A stretch of DNA of 64,000 nt, taken from NCBI GenBank assembly GCA_011799875.1, contig CM022303.1:552270793-552334792 (forward strand), written 5' to 3'. Of the stretch, positions 21,100-32,689 are shown one piece after another. Below the pieces are notes generated by a model. It ran no database searches, had not been told where the DNA came from, and was given only the letters and a program-made list of their open reading frames with translations. Numbering within the stretch: the stretch's first letter is position 1; each line of letters begins with the position of its first letter. The translations under genes and the position numbers were made by a program. This stretch comes from Thinopyrum elongatum. Its lineage: Eukaryota; Streptophyta; Magnoliopsida; Poales; Poaceae.

Positions 21100-21470
21100 T
21101 GACGGCTCTGAGGACTGACAGTGGCGTCGAGGATGCAAGCGGAAAGAGAGGATTGTGTTTGTGGCGAGGATGGGGGGTGCGGCCGCTCGGGCGCGCCATT
21201 AATATGGAGTAGTGGGAGAGAGGCGGGCGGTGGTCAAACTGCTGGCTCGCCTCCCGGTGAGCCTGCGCACCGGACTGCTGGCATGCCTACCGTCATTTCA
21301 CACAGCTACTCGCACGCCTCCCGATGACACTGCGCAGCGAGCACGCCTCCCATCAATTCACACAACTGCATGCACGCCTCCCGGTCTGCCTGCGCGGCGG
21401 ACTGCTCGCATGCGTCCCGTCAACTCACGCCTGCTCGCACAGCACACGGGTCGCGTGGCGGCACGTATAT
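21100..21470. repeat. Short tandem repeat upstream of the XS-finger pseudogene
   Basis: Imperfect units of about 50-60 bp at 21235-21440 share GCACGCCTCCCG, CTGCGC(A/G)GCG and TCA(A/T)TTCACACA. This is upstream of the minus-strand gene and could be promoter or leader sequence. The open frames in it follow the repeat. Confidence 0.4.
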
Positions 21471-21529
21471 TGTTTTTCTATTTTGATGATTAATGCTGCC
21501 GCTTTATTGCTGAACCGAAGCATGGCACG

Positions 21530-21615
21530 TATCCATTGTTGGTCTAACGCCCACGGTTCAAATAAATAATCCGTTTGCGATATTGGTTCCCACTTATTAA
21601 TAATATCCCGTTTGT
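21530..21615. repeat. CACTA-like subterminal motif (right side)
   Basis: GCCCACGGTTCAAATAA and TCCGTTTGCGATATTGG match the word types of the left subterminal array at 3.4-4.0 kb. With the 9.05-9.15 kb motif it may bracket the XS-finger gene. No terminal CACTA or TAGTG end was found. Confidence 0.35.
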
Positions 21616-22030
21616 AAGAAGATAAAGATTACATCAAAACTTGTCTCAAATTTGACAAAAAAAATGTACAATGCCACTGTGTATTGGTGTCCATATGACA
21701 ACACGATAAGTTTCATGAATTTCAAATAAGTTTTGGATGTACTAGATTTAAAAAATCAAGATTCTCAATGTTTGAAATTTCTTGCATGGGGAGTAAACAT
21801 ATGCACCTAGTGAGACACATGTGTTTTTCCAATCCATTTAGGTGCACTGTCACGTGTGCATGTAGCTCAAATTTGATTTTTGCACATTATACCCCTAGAA
21901 AATCAATCAATGTACTAAATAATCTTAATGATCTCTGTTTTTTTTCAAAATTAAAATGTCCCTCCTTTGGTAACATATGTTCACCGCGGGAAAAGTTAAC
22001 ATGCATCATAGTTGCGGTGGATGCGCGGTG
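21616..22030. other. AT-rich intergenic sequence
   Basis: No gene supported. It ends in a short GT run and a G-run (22028-22050) at the edge of the tandem array. Confidence 0.4.
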
Positions 22031-22079
22031 TGTGTGTGTGTGCATCTGGGGGGGTGGCTGGCAGTACACTATGAGTCGT

Positions 22080-23724
22080 GAGCCACCATGTGGGTTGGCC
22101 GTTTTGTGAGGCAGATGCCACATCAGAGTCATGAATTCGTTATTTAAAACATTACACAACCCTTTCATACATACATGTTTTGGCCACATGCAGTCGGTGG
22201 TTGTCCTACACGACACCTCACTCGCATGTGACGCTTTCTGTGGGCCCGCGAGGTCGTCGTCCATCACTTTGACCAATAGCCGGCAGAGAGGTTAATTTGA
22301 CCAGCAAGGTAGAATCTTTATTGTTTGTGTTATGGTGGGAGTATATAGTATGCGTCGAAGAGGTGGGAGGGGACTAGCATATATACTACGTACGCGTTCG
22401 TGCTCAATGTCAGGACTTTTCGGTTTCCGAGGCACGTGTCACATCAAAGTTGTGCATTGGCTATTCAAACATCACACAACACCTCTTTGGGCCACATGCA
22501 TGCAGGCGATGGTTATCCTAGGACACTCACATGTGACACTTCCATCTGAGGGCCCGTGAGGTCATCGTCGATGCATGCATCACTTTGACCTACATCGGGA
22601 GAGGTTAATTAATTTCACCATCAAGGAGGATTCTTTTGGGGTTGTATTACGGGAGGAGCATATAGTATGCGTCGAAGAGGGGGAAGGGGACCAACATATG
22701 TAGTACGCTTTATGAACCTCGCTCTGTGTGGGGACTTTACGGTTTTCGAGGCATGTGCCACATCAAAGTTGTGCATTTTGGGTATTCAACATATGTTTAG
22801 CCCACATGCAAAGCGATGGTGGTTTTCCTCTCGCACCCACTCACGCGGTTATCAGCGATATCGATGCTTTCCATCCATGGGCCCGCTTGGTCCATCACTA
22901 CTTTGCTTGACAACGAGAGAGGTTAATTTGACTTAGGAGGGGATTATTTTTTTGTTTGTATTACGGTATATAGGTCATGCTCTGGGATGACATGATACAG
23001 TTTGAGCACACATGCATGTGTACGCATGAATCCCTCCCATCGAGTCGAAGTGGCCAGTACCACGACATGTCATGAACCAATCTCGCTCTGTGTGGGGACT
23101 GTATGATTTTCGACGCACGCGCCACATCAATGTTGTGAATGGTATTCAAACATGCATGCATGCATCACCTCCATACATACAAATGCATGTAGTGGTTGTC
23201 TTCGAATGGTACACTCCCTCGCGTGGTTATCGGCGACAAGCCTATATATTTGTGGGCCCGCGTGGACATCCATGATCACTTAACCGACAACAAGATAGGT
23301 TACCATGGCGGATTCTTCCTTTGGTTCGTGTTATCGTAGTAGGTCATGGTGAGATTGAGACCTAATTAAGTTTGAGCGCATACTATGCATGCATGAATAC
23401 CTGTCATCGGCTCGAAGTGTGGTGTGACATACATATGCATCGTCAACTAACCCTCACTCTGTGTGGGGATTTCTGGTTCCAAAGCATGGTGCCACATCTG
23501 TGTATTCAAACATCAACACCTCCATACATATGTTTGGGCCACACGTAGGCAGTGGTTGTCTTCGGGGACTAGCTACTTGCGTGATTATTGGCGAGCTAGC
23601 CCATCTCTGGGGTCGCATGGACGGCCATCACTTTGACCAACAACAAGAGAGAGGTTGTACGACCAAGGTGGATTATTCTTGGTCCGTTTTACGATACATC
23701 TTGCTGAGATGCCCTCTCCCACCG

Positions 23725-23761
<37 letters not shown>

Positions 23762-23980
23762 GTGTGTGTGATGGGGGGCGGGACTGCTACTTCGCACTTT
23801 GCTAGGTGAACCTCCGTGGGGGCGGGCATGCGTTCATAGCTTAGGATTCCCGTCCTGCCGACACGAGGGGGGGGGAAGCAATACCGTGCGCTTTGCGAGA
23901 TAGGTGCCACATTGAAGTTGCATTTGGTATTTGAACATCAAACCACCCTTTTCATACATATATTTGGTCCACATGCAAGT
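22080..23980 (+). repeat. Six diverged tandem units of 320-415 bp
   Basis: The word GCCACATC(A)AAGTTGTG or a close form recurs at about 22117, 22439, 22757, 23121, 23491 and 23906 (spacing 322, 318, 364, 370, 415). Each unit also has, in order, CATACATATGTTTGGGCCACATGCA-like, GTGGTTGTCTTCG-like, GTGGGCCCGCG-like, ATCACTTTGACCAACAA-like and AGAGAGGTTAATTTGACC-like blocks, then a block with GTTTGTGTTACGGT and a GTATGCGTCGAAG or CATGAATCCCTCCCATCG stretch. No frame is shared across units, so it does not look coding. Confidence 0.75.
23729..23770. repeat. (GT)n microsatellite
   Basis: About 42 bp of GT with one C interruption, inside the fifth-to-sixth unit of the tandem array. Confidence 0.95.
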
Positions 23981-24460
23981 GTGTTCGTGTTCTGACCCTT
24001 TCCCGCGTCATTTTCGCCAAATTTATGCACATTAGACAAGTCGGATGACGCAACAGACACGGTTCACTCACACTAACCGTGTGCCACGCCGGTGCCCCTG
24101 TCACGCACATCAGCACGGTACATTGGGCTCCACGAGGCTTCCCCTCTCAAAAATATCTACCCGCCTGCAGGTTTTTTCTGTTTGATAACACACGGTTATA
24201 TGTTTCGACCATGTGTGATGTTTGTTGTTCCCGCTCCCACCTGCATCCCTCGAAAATATATGCCCGGCTCGAGGGTTTTTCTGTTTCATAACACACGGTT
24301 GTTATTTCTAGACCGTGTGTGATGCACCATCATCCAAATTTTCAATAGCCCCGGCATTTCACTCCCGCGTTTGACTCCCGCGTAGTAAAATTTTCAGTAG
24401 CCGTGGTATTTCCTCAAACACAATCCCCCTCCACACACACCCCAAAACCTCCTCGGGCAC

Positions 24461-24490
24461 ATGCGCGCGCACACACACACACACACACCC
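24461..24490. repeat. (CA)n microsatellite
   Basis: CGCGCGCACACACACACACA-type run in the leader of the following gene. Confidence 0.9.
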
Positions 24491-25389
24491 ACCACAACCC
24501 CTCCCTCGCTCGAAACCCTAGCAAGGTCACCACCGCCGCAAGGCCTCCATTGTCAACATCTGCCGGTTTGCCCATGCAGCTTACCCACCGATCTCCATAC
24601 CCAGGCCGCCCTGAGTTTCTTAGATGACGCCTGCCAAACGCCCCCTTTCCCACAGATCCCCATCCCCCACTCTAGAGCATCGCAGCCTAAGCCCGGCTAC
24701 GCTTCCCGTGGAGCTCGAGGAGCGACTGGCCCAAAAGAGGTGTATCGCGGCCTCTTCACCGAGGTGGCCGCCGAGGAAGCTGACGACCATTACTGGCCGC
24801 AAGCACTCTATCAGCGGGCTAGAGTATGCGGGTATGTCGCGGACACCGGCTACGACATCGAGGTCGACGACAGCGACGGCCTGACGCGGGCTATGTCACA
24901 GGTTAAGTGGCCCACCCCCAACCCCTTGGGTTCAACCGTCGTTGATCTCATCCATGGCCCCGCCGCTGATCTCCTCTAGCTTGCTGTCAAGAATTTGCCA
25001 TCCTACATCGCCATCGAGCCCCTTTTGTCATTTTTAAAGGACATGTTCTGCGATGCTGGCTTGGGATCCACAGCTTCCAAGTCAGACCTCATCAATGGCG
25101 GCCACGAGGAGGGCACCCTCTCCGGCTCTTCCAAGGGGAAAGAGCCCATCTGCTCTTCCAAGGGGAAAGAGCCTGTCTGCGACATCAGGGAGGGCACCCT
25201 ACAGCCATGCTCTTCCAAGGGGAAGGAGCCCATCTGCGACAACATGGAGCGCACCCAGGATTTGTGCTCTTCCCACGGGAACGAGCCCATTTGTGACAAG
25301 TGAGGAAACCCATGATTTGTTTTTCCATGCCTCTTCACAGGGGGGAACCCATGATTTGTTTTGTCGAGTCCCTTTTGTAGTGTAGTGAG

Positions 25390-25900
25390 AATATGTCTAG
25401 TTTTAATTGCTATATTTGGTTGTTTGCAGTATGCCTTGTTTATTTCAGTTTTTCACAATGTGATGGTCTATATGTGCAACTATTTACTGTGCAATACATT
25501 TTCATCAATACCAGTTTTAAACATACAGATAGGAATGCATATATTTGCTTGTTGTGAAGTCTGTTATAGCTAGCATATGCCTCTTTTAAAGTTTTTTGGT
25601 TGTTCGGTTGTTTGTAGTTAGCATATGTCCAGTTTCAAATGCTATCTTTGGTTGTTCGTAGTATGCCTTGTTTATTCCAGTTATTCACAACATGATGTTC
25701 TATATGTGCAAGTATGAACTGTGCAGTTCAATTTCATCAATACCGGTTTCAACAATACCACTATGAATGACTACATTTGGTTGCTGCATGTTGTAGTTAA
25801 CACGCCTTTCTATTTTTATTAACAATAACCAGTGTACTTAGACCGGCACAATACCAGTTTGAATGACTATGTTTGCTTGTTGTTAAATGTTAGGCCTATT
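25390..25900. repeat. Intronic tandem duplication, period about 230 bp
   Basis: The block AGTATGCCTTGTTTATT, CTATATGTGCAA and TTTCATCAATACC occurs at about 25432 and again at about 25662 in the same order; a weaker partial third copy lies around 25840-25920. Confidence 0.6.
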
Positions 25901-26399
25901 GCAGTTAACACACCTTTCCACTTGTTTTGCTTTACTAGCGTGCTTAAACCTGCACACTGAAGCTATCTTTTGGAGATTATTTTGTCTGCCATGGATATAT
26001 TTGGTTGATGTTTAGCTTGTTGTGCTTAACATACCTCTCAATGTACTTACATAGGACAATTTTGGGAACGATTGCTGTTTTTCATCGAGGTTAGTTTCAT
26101 CCCATGGCTTATATATACTCACTGTTCAGGATATCGGTAGCTGGTACCATATAGGTCGGGGGCTGATAAGGGACTAATGGGTGAATCGGACTTTTAACTG
26201 AATATATCTGTAACCCATTTATCGTTAGGTTAACTAGGGCCATATGTAATATATCTGAGGGTACATAGCAACATGCACTATATTGAATGTCTAAATATGC
26301 AATCCTAAGCTACATAGCAACAAGGAAGAGTGTTACCTTAATGTTCTGATGATGTCTAGATATACGTAGAAGAGCAGCAGCAACAACAACAACGACATA

Positions 26400-26660
26400 G
26401 CCATGTTTGGATACTCTAACTTAGCTAGAGGTTAGAGTTAGTTTCTAGCTCATGACTAACCCTGAAGTAACTCTAGCCAAAGAGGTGTTTGGATGACACG
26501 GTTAGATTGACAATAAATGCACTAGGAGAACTAGCTCCAATTAGCACCTCTTGGGTGGGATAGTTTTTTTGGGTGGGTTAGATGCAACTAGCTCAAACTA
26601 GCCCTCATGTTTGGATATACTTTAGGGCTATTTGAGCCCAAACTAGCTCAAACTAACTCT
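26400..26660. repeat. MITE-like element with CATGTTTGGATA words
   Basis: GGTTAGAGTTAGTTTCTAGCT near the left is met by AGCTCAAACTAACTCTAACCC at the right in inverse, and CATGTTTGGATA occurs at 26402 and 26609. Inverted ends and no coding sequence suggest a small DNA transposon. Superfamily not determined. Confidence 0.5.
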
Positions 26661-26715
26661 AACCCATGGATACAGCAGCAGTTAATCAACCGATATTTTG
26701 TAAGAATGCAATAAA

Positions 26716-26806
26716 CTCCCTGCGTCCCATAATATAAGATGTTAATTCATCTAATATATGAGTATATTGGATGTTATAAGATATTATATAATGGGACCGA
26801 GGGAGT
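26716..26806. mobile_element. Short Stowaway-type MITE (about 91 bp)
   Basis: CTCCCTGCGTCCCATAATAT at the left and ATTATATAATGGGACCGAGGGAG at the right are inverted matches; the middle holds a paired AAGATGTTAATTC / GGATGTTATAAGAT. It is inserted in the intron-like part of the B3-like pseudogene. Flanking TA duplication is blurred. Confidence 0.7.
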
Positions 26807-28246
26807 GTTGTACTACATCATTGTGCAATTGCTGTTTAGCTTCTAATATTAACTTGGTGCTTTTAGGTACATATGCCATTGGTAAAGATCTGTGCTTCGA
26901 CCCTTTCTGCGTATGGGGCAATGAGATATTGATGAACCAGCATCAAGTGAGGAAGCTGGTAAAGATTGTTAGTAAAATGGGTCAAAAGATGGCAATTAAA
27001 CTATTTGTTTACACTTTATCCAAGACAACAGCGAACTGCAGGATGGTAAGTAAGAACTCTGCAGCCTTCTTTTTACTGCCCATAATGAGTTGTGTTAGAT
27101 GACAATGTCTGAATCTTTTTCCTTTGCAGTGGTTCCCAAAGCAGTTTACTCAAGGTTACCTCTCAAACTACATGATTGGTGGGCATGCAAAGGTTAAAGT
27201 ATTTCTACCAGAACACGATGATTATCTAGATGTGTTCATGAAGACAGTGAAGGATGGGCGGTCGGCCATCACAAGGGGTTGGACTAGAGTCGTGCGTGCC
27301 TTCTGCATGGAGGAGGGCACAATATGGGCATTCCGCTTCACCTTGTTCAGCAACTAGAATGTATTTTGCCTCTTTCTTTACCGTCTTTAATAGTACAAGT
27401 ATGCAACTGTGGTTCATCATTCTTTATTTGGTGCTTATGTAATTCTTGAACATATATACCAGTGAATCGAATAATGCATTGGTTGTTTGAACCTGGTGGA
27501 TATGAATAAAGCTATAGCATACTTTCAAATTCAAATCTGGTACAATTTGAAATAGCGGCAATTAAATTACGGTGAAATTACGCTCTGCAGGTCGTTACGG
27601 CGCACACGGTCGGTAAAACACAAATGTTTGTGATATAAACCATAATTCGACACGGTTCACATAGAGGAAATGTGTGCGAGCATGCACATAGTTGCCGTTT
27701 GCAAACCGTGTGTGATGTCAGACAATATCACAAACGGTGCGGGCAAACTAAACGTTTGTGATAGTTGCCTTATTGTACATGATTTGCAGCCATGAACTAT
27801 TTCTGATGTGGTACGCATCGTAAACGTTGCACCACAGAATAGCGTGTGCGATAGTTATCATGTACGATGATGTTACGACGGTCCGTCGTTTCGTAATCCT
27901 ATCCGACACTTGTACGACGATTAGCTAATCTTCTTAATTAGTTATCGCACACAGTTCGGGAAAAGTGAATGTGTGTGATTGTCTGCTTATCATACATGTT
28001 CTATAATCGTGAACCGTTTGTGATGGGCCGCGCATCGTAAACATAGCACCACAGAATACCGACTGCGATGGCAATGCGAGCACAAACGAGTAGGGACAAC
28101 TGTATGCATCAAGGCTCCCTATCCCCGATGGTTTCTAGGTCGTGTGGGAAGGACCCCCGTATCGCACACACTCACTTGGCGATGGTTCCAAACGCCGTCG
28201 CGGAAAGGGGTTAAAAACCGTTTGTATAGCACCTCGCTGTACCAGT

Positions 28247-28620
28247 GTATAATTTGCATTTGCGGGGTGTGTAGGACTACCGCCTTGTTTGGATCCTATA
28301 CCAGCAACCCCACCATTATCCTAATTCATTCATATTGGCAATTAAGATTTATCTTAGTTCTAGCCGGTTCTTCGGTTGTTTGGAGGAACTCCATCTCGTT
28401 ATTCAGGTTGATTTTGTGCATATGAAAAGATCATCGACCATCGAAGATTGGTTTAGTAATGAATGTCTATTTGTATCACCGGGTACGATATAGCTGGATC
28501 GTCAACGTCAAAATCCACCAAATCGATACTTGTCCCCACTCTCATTGAAAGATTGGGTCGCCAACATAAGACTACCACCTAGACAATTCCTTCCCTATAA
28601 CATACACATGAGCGCCCATC
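28247..28620. other. Flank of the CACTA-like element, nothing supported
   Basis: TAT follows the element terminus (possible 3-bp duplication, unmatched because the left end is unknown). No gene is seen. Confidence 0.35.
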
Positions 28621-28624
28621 TCAT

Positions 28625-28982
28625 TATCCAGGTCCACACCTCTCTCTCTCTCTCTCGAAACACACACACCTCTCTACACGATGTGTGTCTCTTGGTTTCT
28701 CTCCTATCCCATGAAAAAAAGGCACACCGCCATTCTCTTCTTCTTGCTACCCCCATCTATGTAGTTAGGTCTCCTTGCAAAAACAAGCATTCATCTATCT
28801 CTCTACTATCTCTTTCTACCACACATAACCTTCCACCCCCCCTAGCCAGTCGTGCTGTCGAGGTGTATCTAGCTCTCTCACACACAAACAGACGCTGTCT
28901 GTGTGTCCCTTCATCGCACACACACTATCGCTCTCCCATATCCCCAACCTCGTAACCTTGTCGATCCCGATGTTACACGCAC

Positions 28983-29023
<41 letters not shown>

Positions 29024-29160
29024 ACACACGCGCACACGCACACACCCTCTCTCTCCCTTTCGGACACTCCTCTCTCTATGACACACACAATCTTTCGAAC
29101 ACGCATATGCCCCTCTCTTGTTAGGCATCGCTGCCCCCGCCCCCCCTCTTTGTCACACAA
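28625..29160. repeat. C/T-rich and CA-rich microsatellite region
   Basis: (CT)n at 28641-28655, a long (CT)n at 28984-29022, and several short CACACA runs. The apparent Ser/Leu/Thr- or Arg/Glu-repeat open frames here follow the dinucleotide repeats and are not genes. Confidence 0.85.
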
Positions 29161-29560
29161 ATATTCTCTCTATATCTATCTCTTGCAATAATACATGCAT
29201 AGTCTAAATTGAAACCAACTACAAAAATGAGCTTCGATTACAAAAATGAAATCCACTCCCAAACAGAATATGAAAATAGGGTGAAATCATGCACACAAAT
29301 GTTTGTTGCATGCATGAATGTCAATGACATGGATGTACTACTCGTACATCCACACAGACCCATTTCACACAAATTACATTAAACCCTTCTCAAAATATGG
29401 TGCACATGTGATGTTTGTTGTACTGCTCCTGCCAGCCTTCCTCCGACACGTTCCAACATATTGTGCTACTTGAGATTCTATTTTTCTCCTCAGACCATGT
29501 GAAACCACGAAAAGGTCACCCCCCGCCCCCACTGGTACTGTAGCTCAAAGCTCCCACACG
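29161..29560. other. AT-rich intergenic sequence
   Basis: Repeats of ACAAAAATGA near 29220-29250; otherwise nothing supported. Confidence 0.35.
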
Positions 29561-29759
29561 GACACAACACCCACTCGGAGCACGCAACCGTTGCCGAAGT
29601 GGACGGCGTCGCGGCCTGGCAAGAGGACGAAGTCTCCGACATCGCCGAGGTGGAGCACGCCCTCGACGATCGTGAGTAGTGCGCACTGACTGGCCACGCG
29701 AAGGACAGTGTGATCTAGCGACTAGCCCACGTCGGCCACGAGGGGTAGCTCTCCAGCAG

Positions 29760-30065
29760 CACGCCCTGGTCGGTCACAAGGAGGTGCATCGCGTCCTCGC
29801 CGCTCACAATGTGGACGAGCGCGTTCTCCAGCAGCATGCCCGCGAGCATCGCATCATCACCGCTCTCGACGTGGAAGAGAGAACGCCCGCGAACATCGCA
29901 TCATCGCTGCTCTTGATGTGGACGAGCACATGCTCCGGTAGCACGCCCGCAAACATCGCATCCTCGCTGCTCAGGCGCACGAGCGTGTGCTCCAATAGCA
30001 CGGCCACGAGCATGGCATCCTTGCGGCTCTCGAGGTGGTTGATCGCGTGCTCCAGACAGTACCAG
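29760..30065 (+). repeat. Coding-type tandem repeat, five units of 47-60 bp
   Basis: CATCGC followed by CCGCTC/CTGCTC and GTGGACGAGCG-type blocks recurs at 29787, 29847, 29894, 29954 and 30011 (spacing 60, 47, 60, 57). In the best frame a unit reads like H-x-EHRI-x-AALDVDERVLQQ, but the frame breaks between units and TAG codons occur. It sits in a GC-rich island (29540-30320) that may be a decayed gene of unknown family. Confidence 0.5.
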
Positions 30066-30329
30066 GAGTCGGGACGCGGGCACCGCGCCCCCGGCTATGA
30101 GGAGTACTGCATGGTGCCCATCGTGGTTTAGGAAAATCCCGTGACTCTGCCGCTCCCTGGAGGAGCGCGAGCTCCAATGAGCGCTCGAGGTGTCCCACGT
30201 CGATATGCATGTGGCGGCGGACGTGCAAGATTATCCTTTGAGCCCTCCTCCTCTTACGAAGACGCCTCCACCGCCCCCATCGTACATCCTCTGCCTCGGC
30301 TCCGGCGGACCTTTGGAGTTTAGTTTTAT

Positions 30330-30664
30330 GGAACATTAATATTTGGATTAATCATACCTCTACCAAACTATGAAGGATCAAGACTAATGCAGAAAACAAC
30401 ATATGGCTAACATGCATAAATAGATGATGTGGCGGCATTGCATGCTAGAGAGTAACACAAGATTATTGCAATTTATGGATTACATGCATGACTAGCTTAT
30501 GTGGCATGGTTGCATGGCTAGGAAAGGCTAGAGAAAAATAAATAGATAATGTGTTTAGAGTGCACTCCACTAAATGGGAGCATGTAAATATCTTTAGAGT
30601 GCAATTCACTTTTTTTAGACGCTTAGGTGCACCGGATGCCGTGCCACGCTACAAAATGTTAGAA
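30330..30664. other. AT-rich intergenic sequence
   Basis: GCATGCATAAATAGATGATGTGG-like and TACATGCATGACTAGCTTATGTGG-like segments give a weak direct repeat. No gene is seen. Confidence 0.35.
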
Positions 30665-30669
30665 AAATA

Positions 30670-30890
30670 TCTGCTCCATGTTTTAAAAATCTGTTATTAT
30701 CTTGAAACCAGCCACACCCACCCCTCACCTCATCAAAACAGCCCGAGGAATATGTCTTGAGTGAAGCATAATTTATTTTTACTGATATATGTATATCAAA
30801 ACTACAGTGTTTATATTTCAAGTTTGTGAACAAGTATTATTCTACTACTTTGGATCCATTGCAACGCACGGGCCGACACATTGGTAGTAG
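30670..30890 (+). mobile_element. 5'-truncated Helitron, copy 3
   Basis: Matches the 3' two thirds of the 338-bp Helitron: TTATTATCTTGAAACCAGCC, TCACCTCATCAAAACAGCC, GTATATCAAAAC, GTTTGTGAACAAGTA and TTGCAACGCACGGGC. It is more diverged than the pair at 0-2.3 kb. The terminal CTAG has changed (TGGTAGTAG), and the palindrome is damaged. Confidence 0.6.
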
Positions 30891-30964
30891 TAAGAAACAA
30901 ATTTCGAGTTTGGCACGAGTTCGTACAGCGAGAGCACCACAAGGCATGGTGCAGGAGTTACATT

Positions 30965-32665
30965 TGAAGGAAATATGCCCTAGAGGCAATAATAAAGTTA
31001 TTATTTTATATTTCCTTATATCATGATAAATGTTTATTATTCATGCTAGAATTGTATTAACCGGAAACTTGATACATGTGTGGATACATAGACAAAACAC
31101 CGTGTCCCTAGTAAGCCTCTACTAGACTAGCTCGTTAATCAAAGATGGTTAAGTTTCCTAACCATAGACATGTGTTGTCATTTGATGAACAGGATCACAT
31201 CATTAGGAGAATGATGTGATGGACATGACCCGTCCGTTAGCTTAGCATATTGATCGTTCAGTTTTATTGCTATAGCTTTCTTCATGTCATATACATATTC
31301 CTTTGACTATGAGATTATGCAACTCCCGGATACCAGAGGAATACCTTGTGTGCTATCAAATGTCACAACGTAACTGGGTGATTATAAAGATGCTCTACAG
31401 GTATTTCCGAAGGTGTCTGTTGGGTTGGCATAGATCGAGATTAGGATTTGTCACTCCGAGTATCGAAGAGGTATCTCTGGGCCCTCTCGGTAATGCACAT
31501 CATAAGAAGCCTTGCAAGCAAAGTGACTAATGAGTTAGTTGCGGGATGATGTATTACGGAACAAGTAAAGAGACTTGCCGGTAATGATATTGAACTAGGT
31601 ATGAAGATACCGACAATCAAATCTCGGGCAAGTAACATACCGATGACAAAGGGAATAACGTATGTTGTCATTACGATACAACCGATAAAGATCTTCGTAG
31701 AATATGTTGGAACCAATATGAGCATCCAGGTTCCTCTGTTGGTTATTGACCGGAGAGGTGTCTCGGTCATGTCTACATAGTTCTCGAACCCGTAGGGTCC
31801 GCACGCTTAACGTTCGATGACGATTTTGTATTATATGAGTTATGTGATTGGTGACCGAATGTTGTTCGGAGTCCCGGATAATATCACGGACATGACGAGG
31901 AGTCTCTAAATGGTCGAGAGGTAAAGATTCATATATAGGACGATAGTATTCGGACACCGAAAGTGTTCCGGGGGTACCGGGTACATATCGGGTCACCAGA
32001 AAGGGGTTCCGGGCACCCCCGGCAAAGATATGGGCCAAAATAGGAGGAGAAGGAAGGAGGGGAAGGGAGAAGGAAAGGGGAGGATTCGGCCTCCCCCTTT
32101 CCTTCTCTCCCCCCTCTCTTTCCTTCCCCCTCCGACACTTATGATAGGGGGGAGGCCGACTTGTGGGAGGCGCCCAAGTAGGATTACTCCTACTTGGGCC
32201 ACCCCTTGCTGCCCCTCTCCCTCTCCCACCTATATATATGTGAGGGGGGCACCGCTAGAACACACAACATTGATTCCTAGCCGTGTGCGGCGCCCCCCTC
32301 CACAGTTTACGCCTCCGGTCATATTCACGTAGTGCTTAGGCGAAGCCCTGCGCGGATCACTTCACCATCACCGTCACCACGCTGTCGTGCTGACGGAACT
32401 CTCCCTCGACACTTTGCTGGATCAAGATTTCGAGGGACGTCATCGAGCTGAATGTGTGCAGAACTCGGAGGTGCCGTACGTTCGGTGCTTGATCGGTCGG
32501 AACGAGAAGAAGTTCGACTACATCAACTGCGTTGTCAAACGCTTCCGCTTTCAGTCTATTAGGGTACGTGGACACACTCTCCCCCTCTCGTTGCTATGCA
32601 TCTCCTAGATAGATCTTGCGTGAGCGTAGGAATTTTTTTTAAATTGCATGCTACGTTTCCCAACA
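30965..32665 (+). repeat. 5' LTR of the Copia element
   Basis: 1701 bp. A TATATATATG tract at about 32231-32240, after an inverted repeat (CCAAGTAGGATTACTCCTACTTGG), is the likely promoter region by comparison with BARE-type LTRs. Confidence 0.88.
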
Positions 32666-32666
32666 G

Positions 32667-32681
32667 TGGCATCCGAGCCAG
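32667..32681 (+). promoter_or_regulatory. Primer-binding site of the Copia element
   Basis: TGGCATCCGAGCCAGG begins one base after the LTR. It is the usual initiator-Met tRNA type (TGGTATCAGAGC) with two changes. Confidence 0.75.
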
Positions 32682-32689
32682 GTCTATGC

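Larger units (their letters stand above)
24624..27357 (+). pseudogene. B3-like gene, broken N-terminal part, last exons readable
   Basis: ATG at 24624 reads MTPAKRPLSHRSPSPTLEH and ERLAQKR. The reading then shifts frame near 24740 to EVAAEEADDHYWPQALYQ and GYDIEVDDSDGL, meets TAG at 24977-24979 and continues in the same frame to 25303 with four copies of SSKGKEP(I/V)CD-type repeats. A large AT-rich intron-like stretch follows. Two late exons are clean: 26867-27045 (acceptor TTTTAG, donor GTAAGT) and 27130-27357 (acceptor TTTGCAG, ending TAG). They join in phase across CRM|WFPKQF. The join gives a B3-like C-terminal domain: WFPKQFTQGYLSNYM, VKVFLPEHDDY, AITRGWTRVVRAFCMEEGTI and FRFTLFSN, with the B3 'GW' kept. 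B3 domains bind DNA. The exon order between 25303 and 26867 is unresolved. Confidence 0.6.
24050..28246. mobile_element. CACTA-like element carrying a B3-like gene
   Basis: The right terminus reads CACTGGTACAGCGAGGTGC on the minus strand and ends at 28246, a CACTA-type inverted end. Inside both ends lie subterminal copies of ACACACGGTT and CCGTGTGTGATG (24056-24325 on the left; 27595-28210 on the right). The left terminus itself was not found, so the left boundary is set by the first subterminal copy. No CACTA transposase is seen, so the element would be non-autonomous. Cargo: a broken B3-like gene at 24624-27357. Confidence 0.6.

Noticed and set aside
25374..25386. TTGTAGTGTAGTG as a CACTA right end
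   Set aside because: It lies in the middle of the B3-like gene region, has no subterminal array beside it, and a better end exists at 28246.
28625..29160. Open frames with Ser/Leu/Thr or Arg/Glu repeats
   Set aside because: They simply translate CT and CA microsatellites on either strand.
31303..32332. Open frames in the Copia LTRs, repeated at 38120-39205
   Set aside because: Identical in both LTRs, no domains; LTR sequence, not genes.
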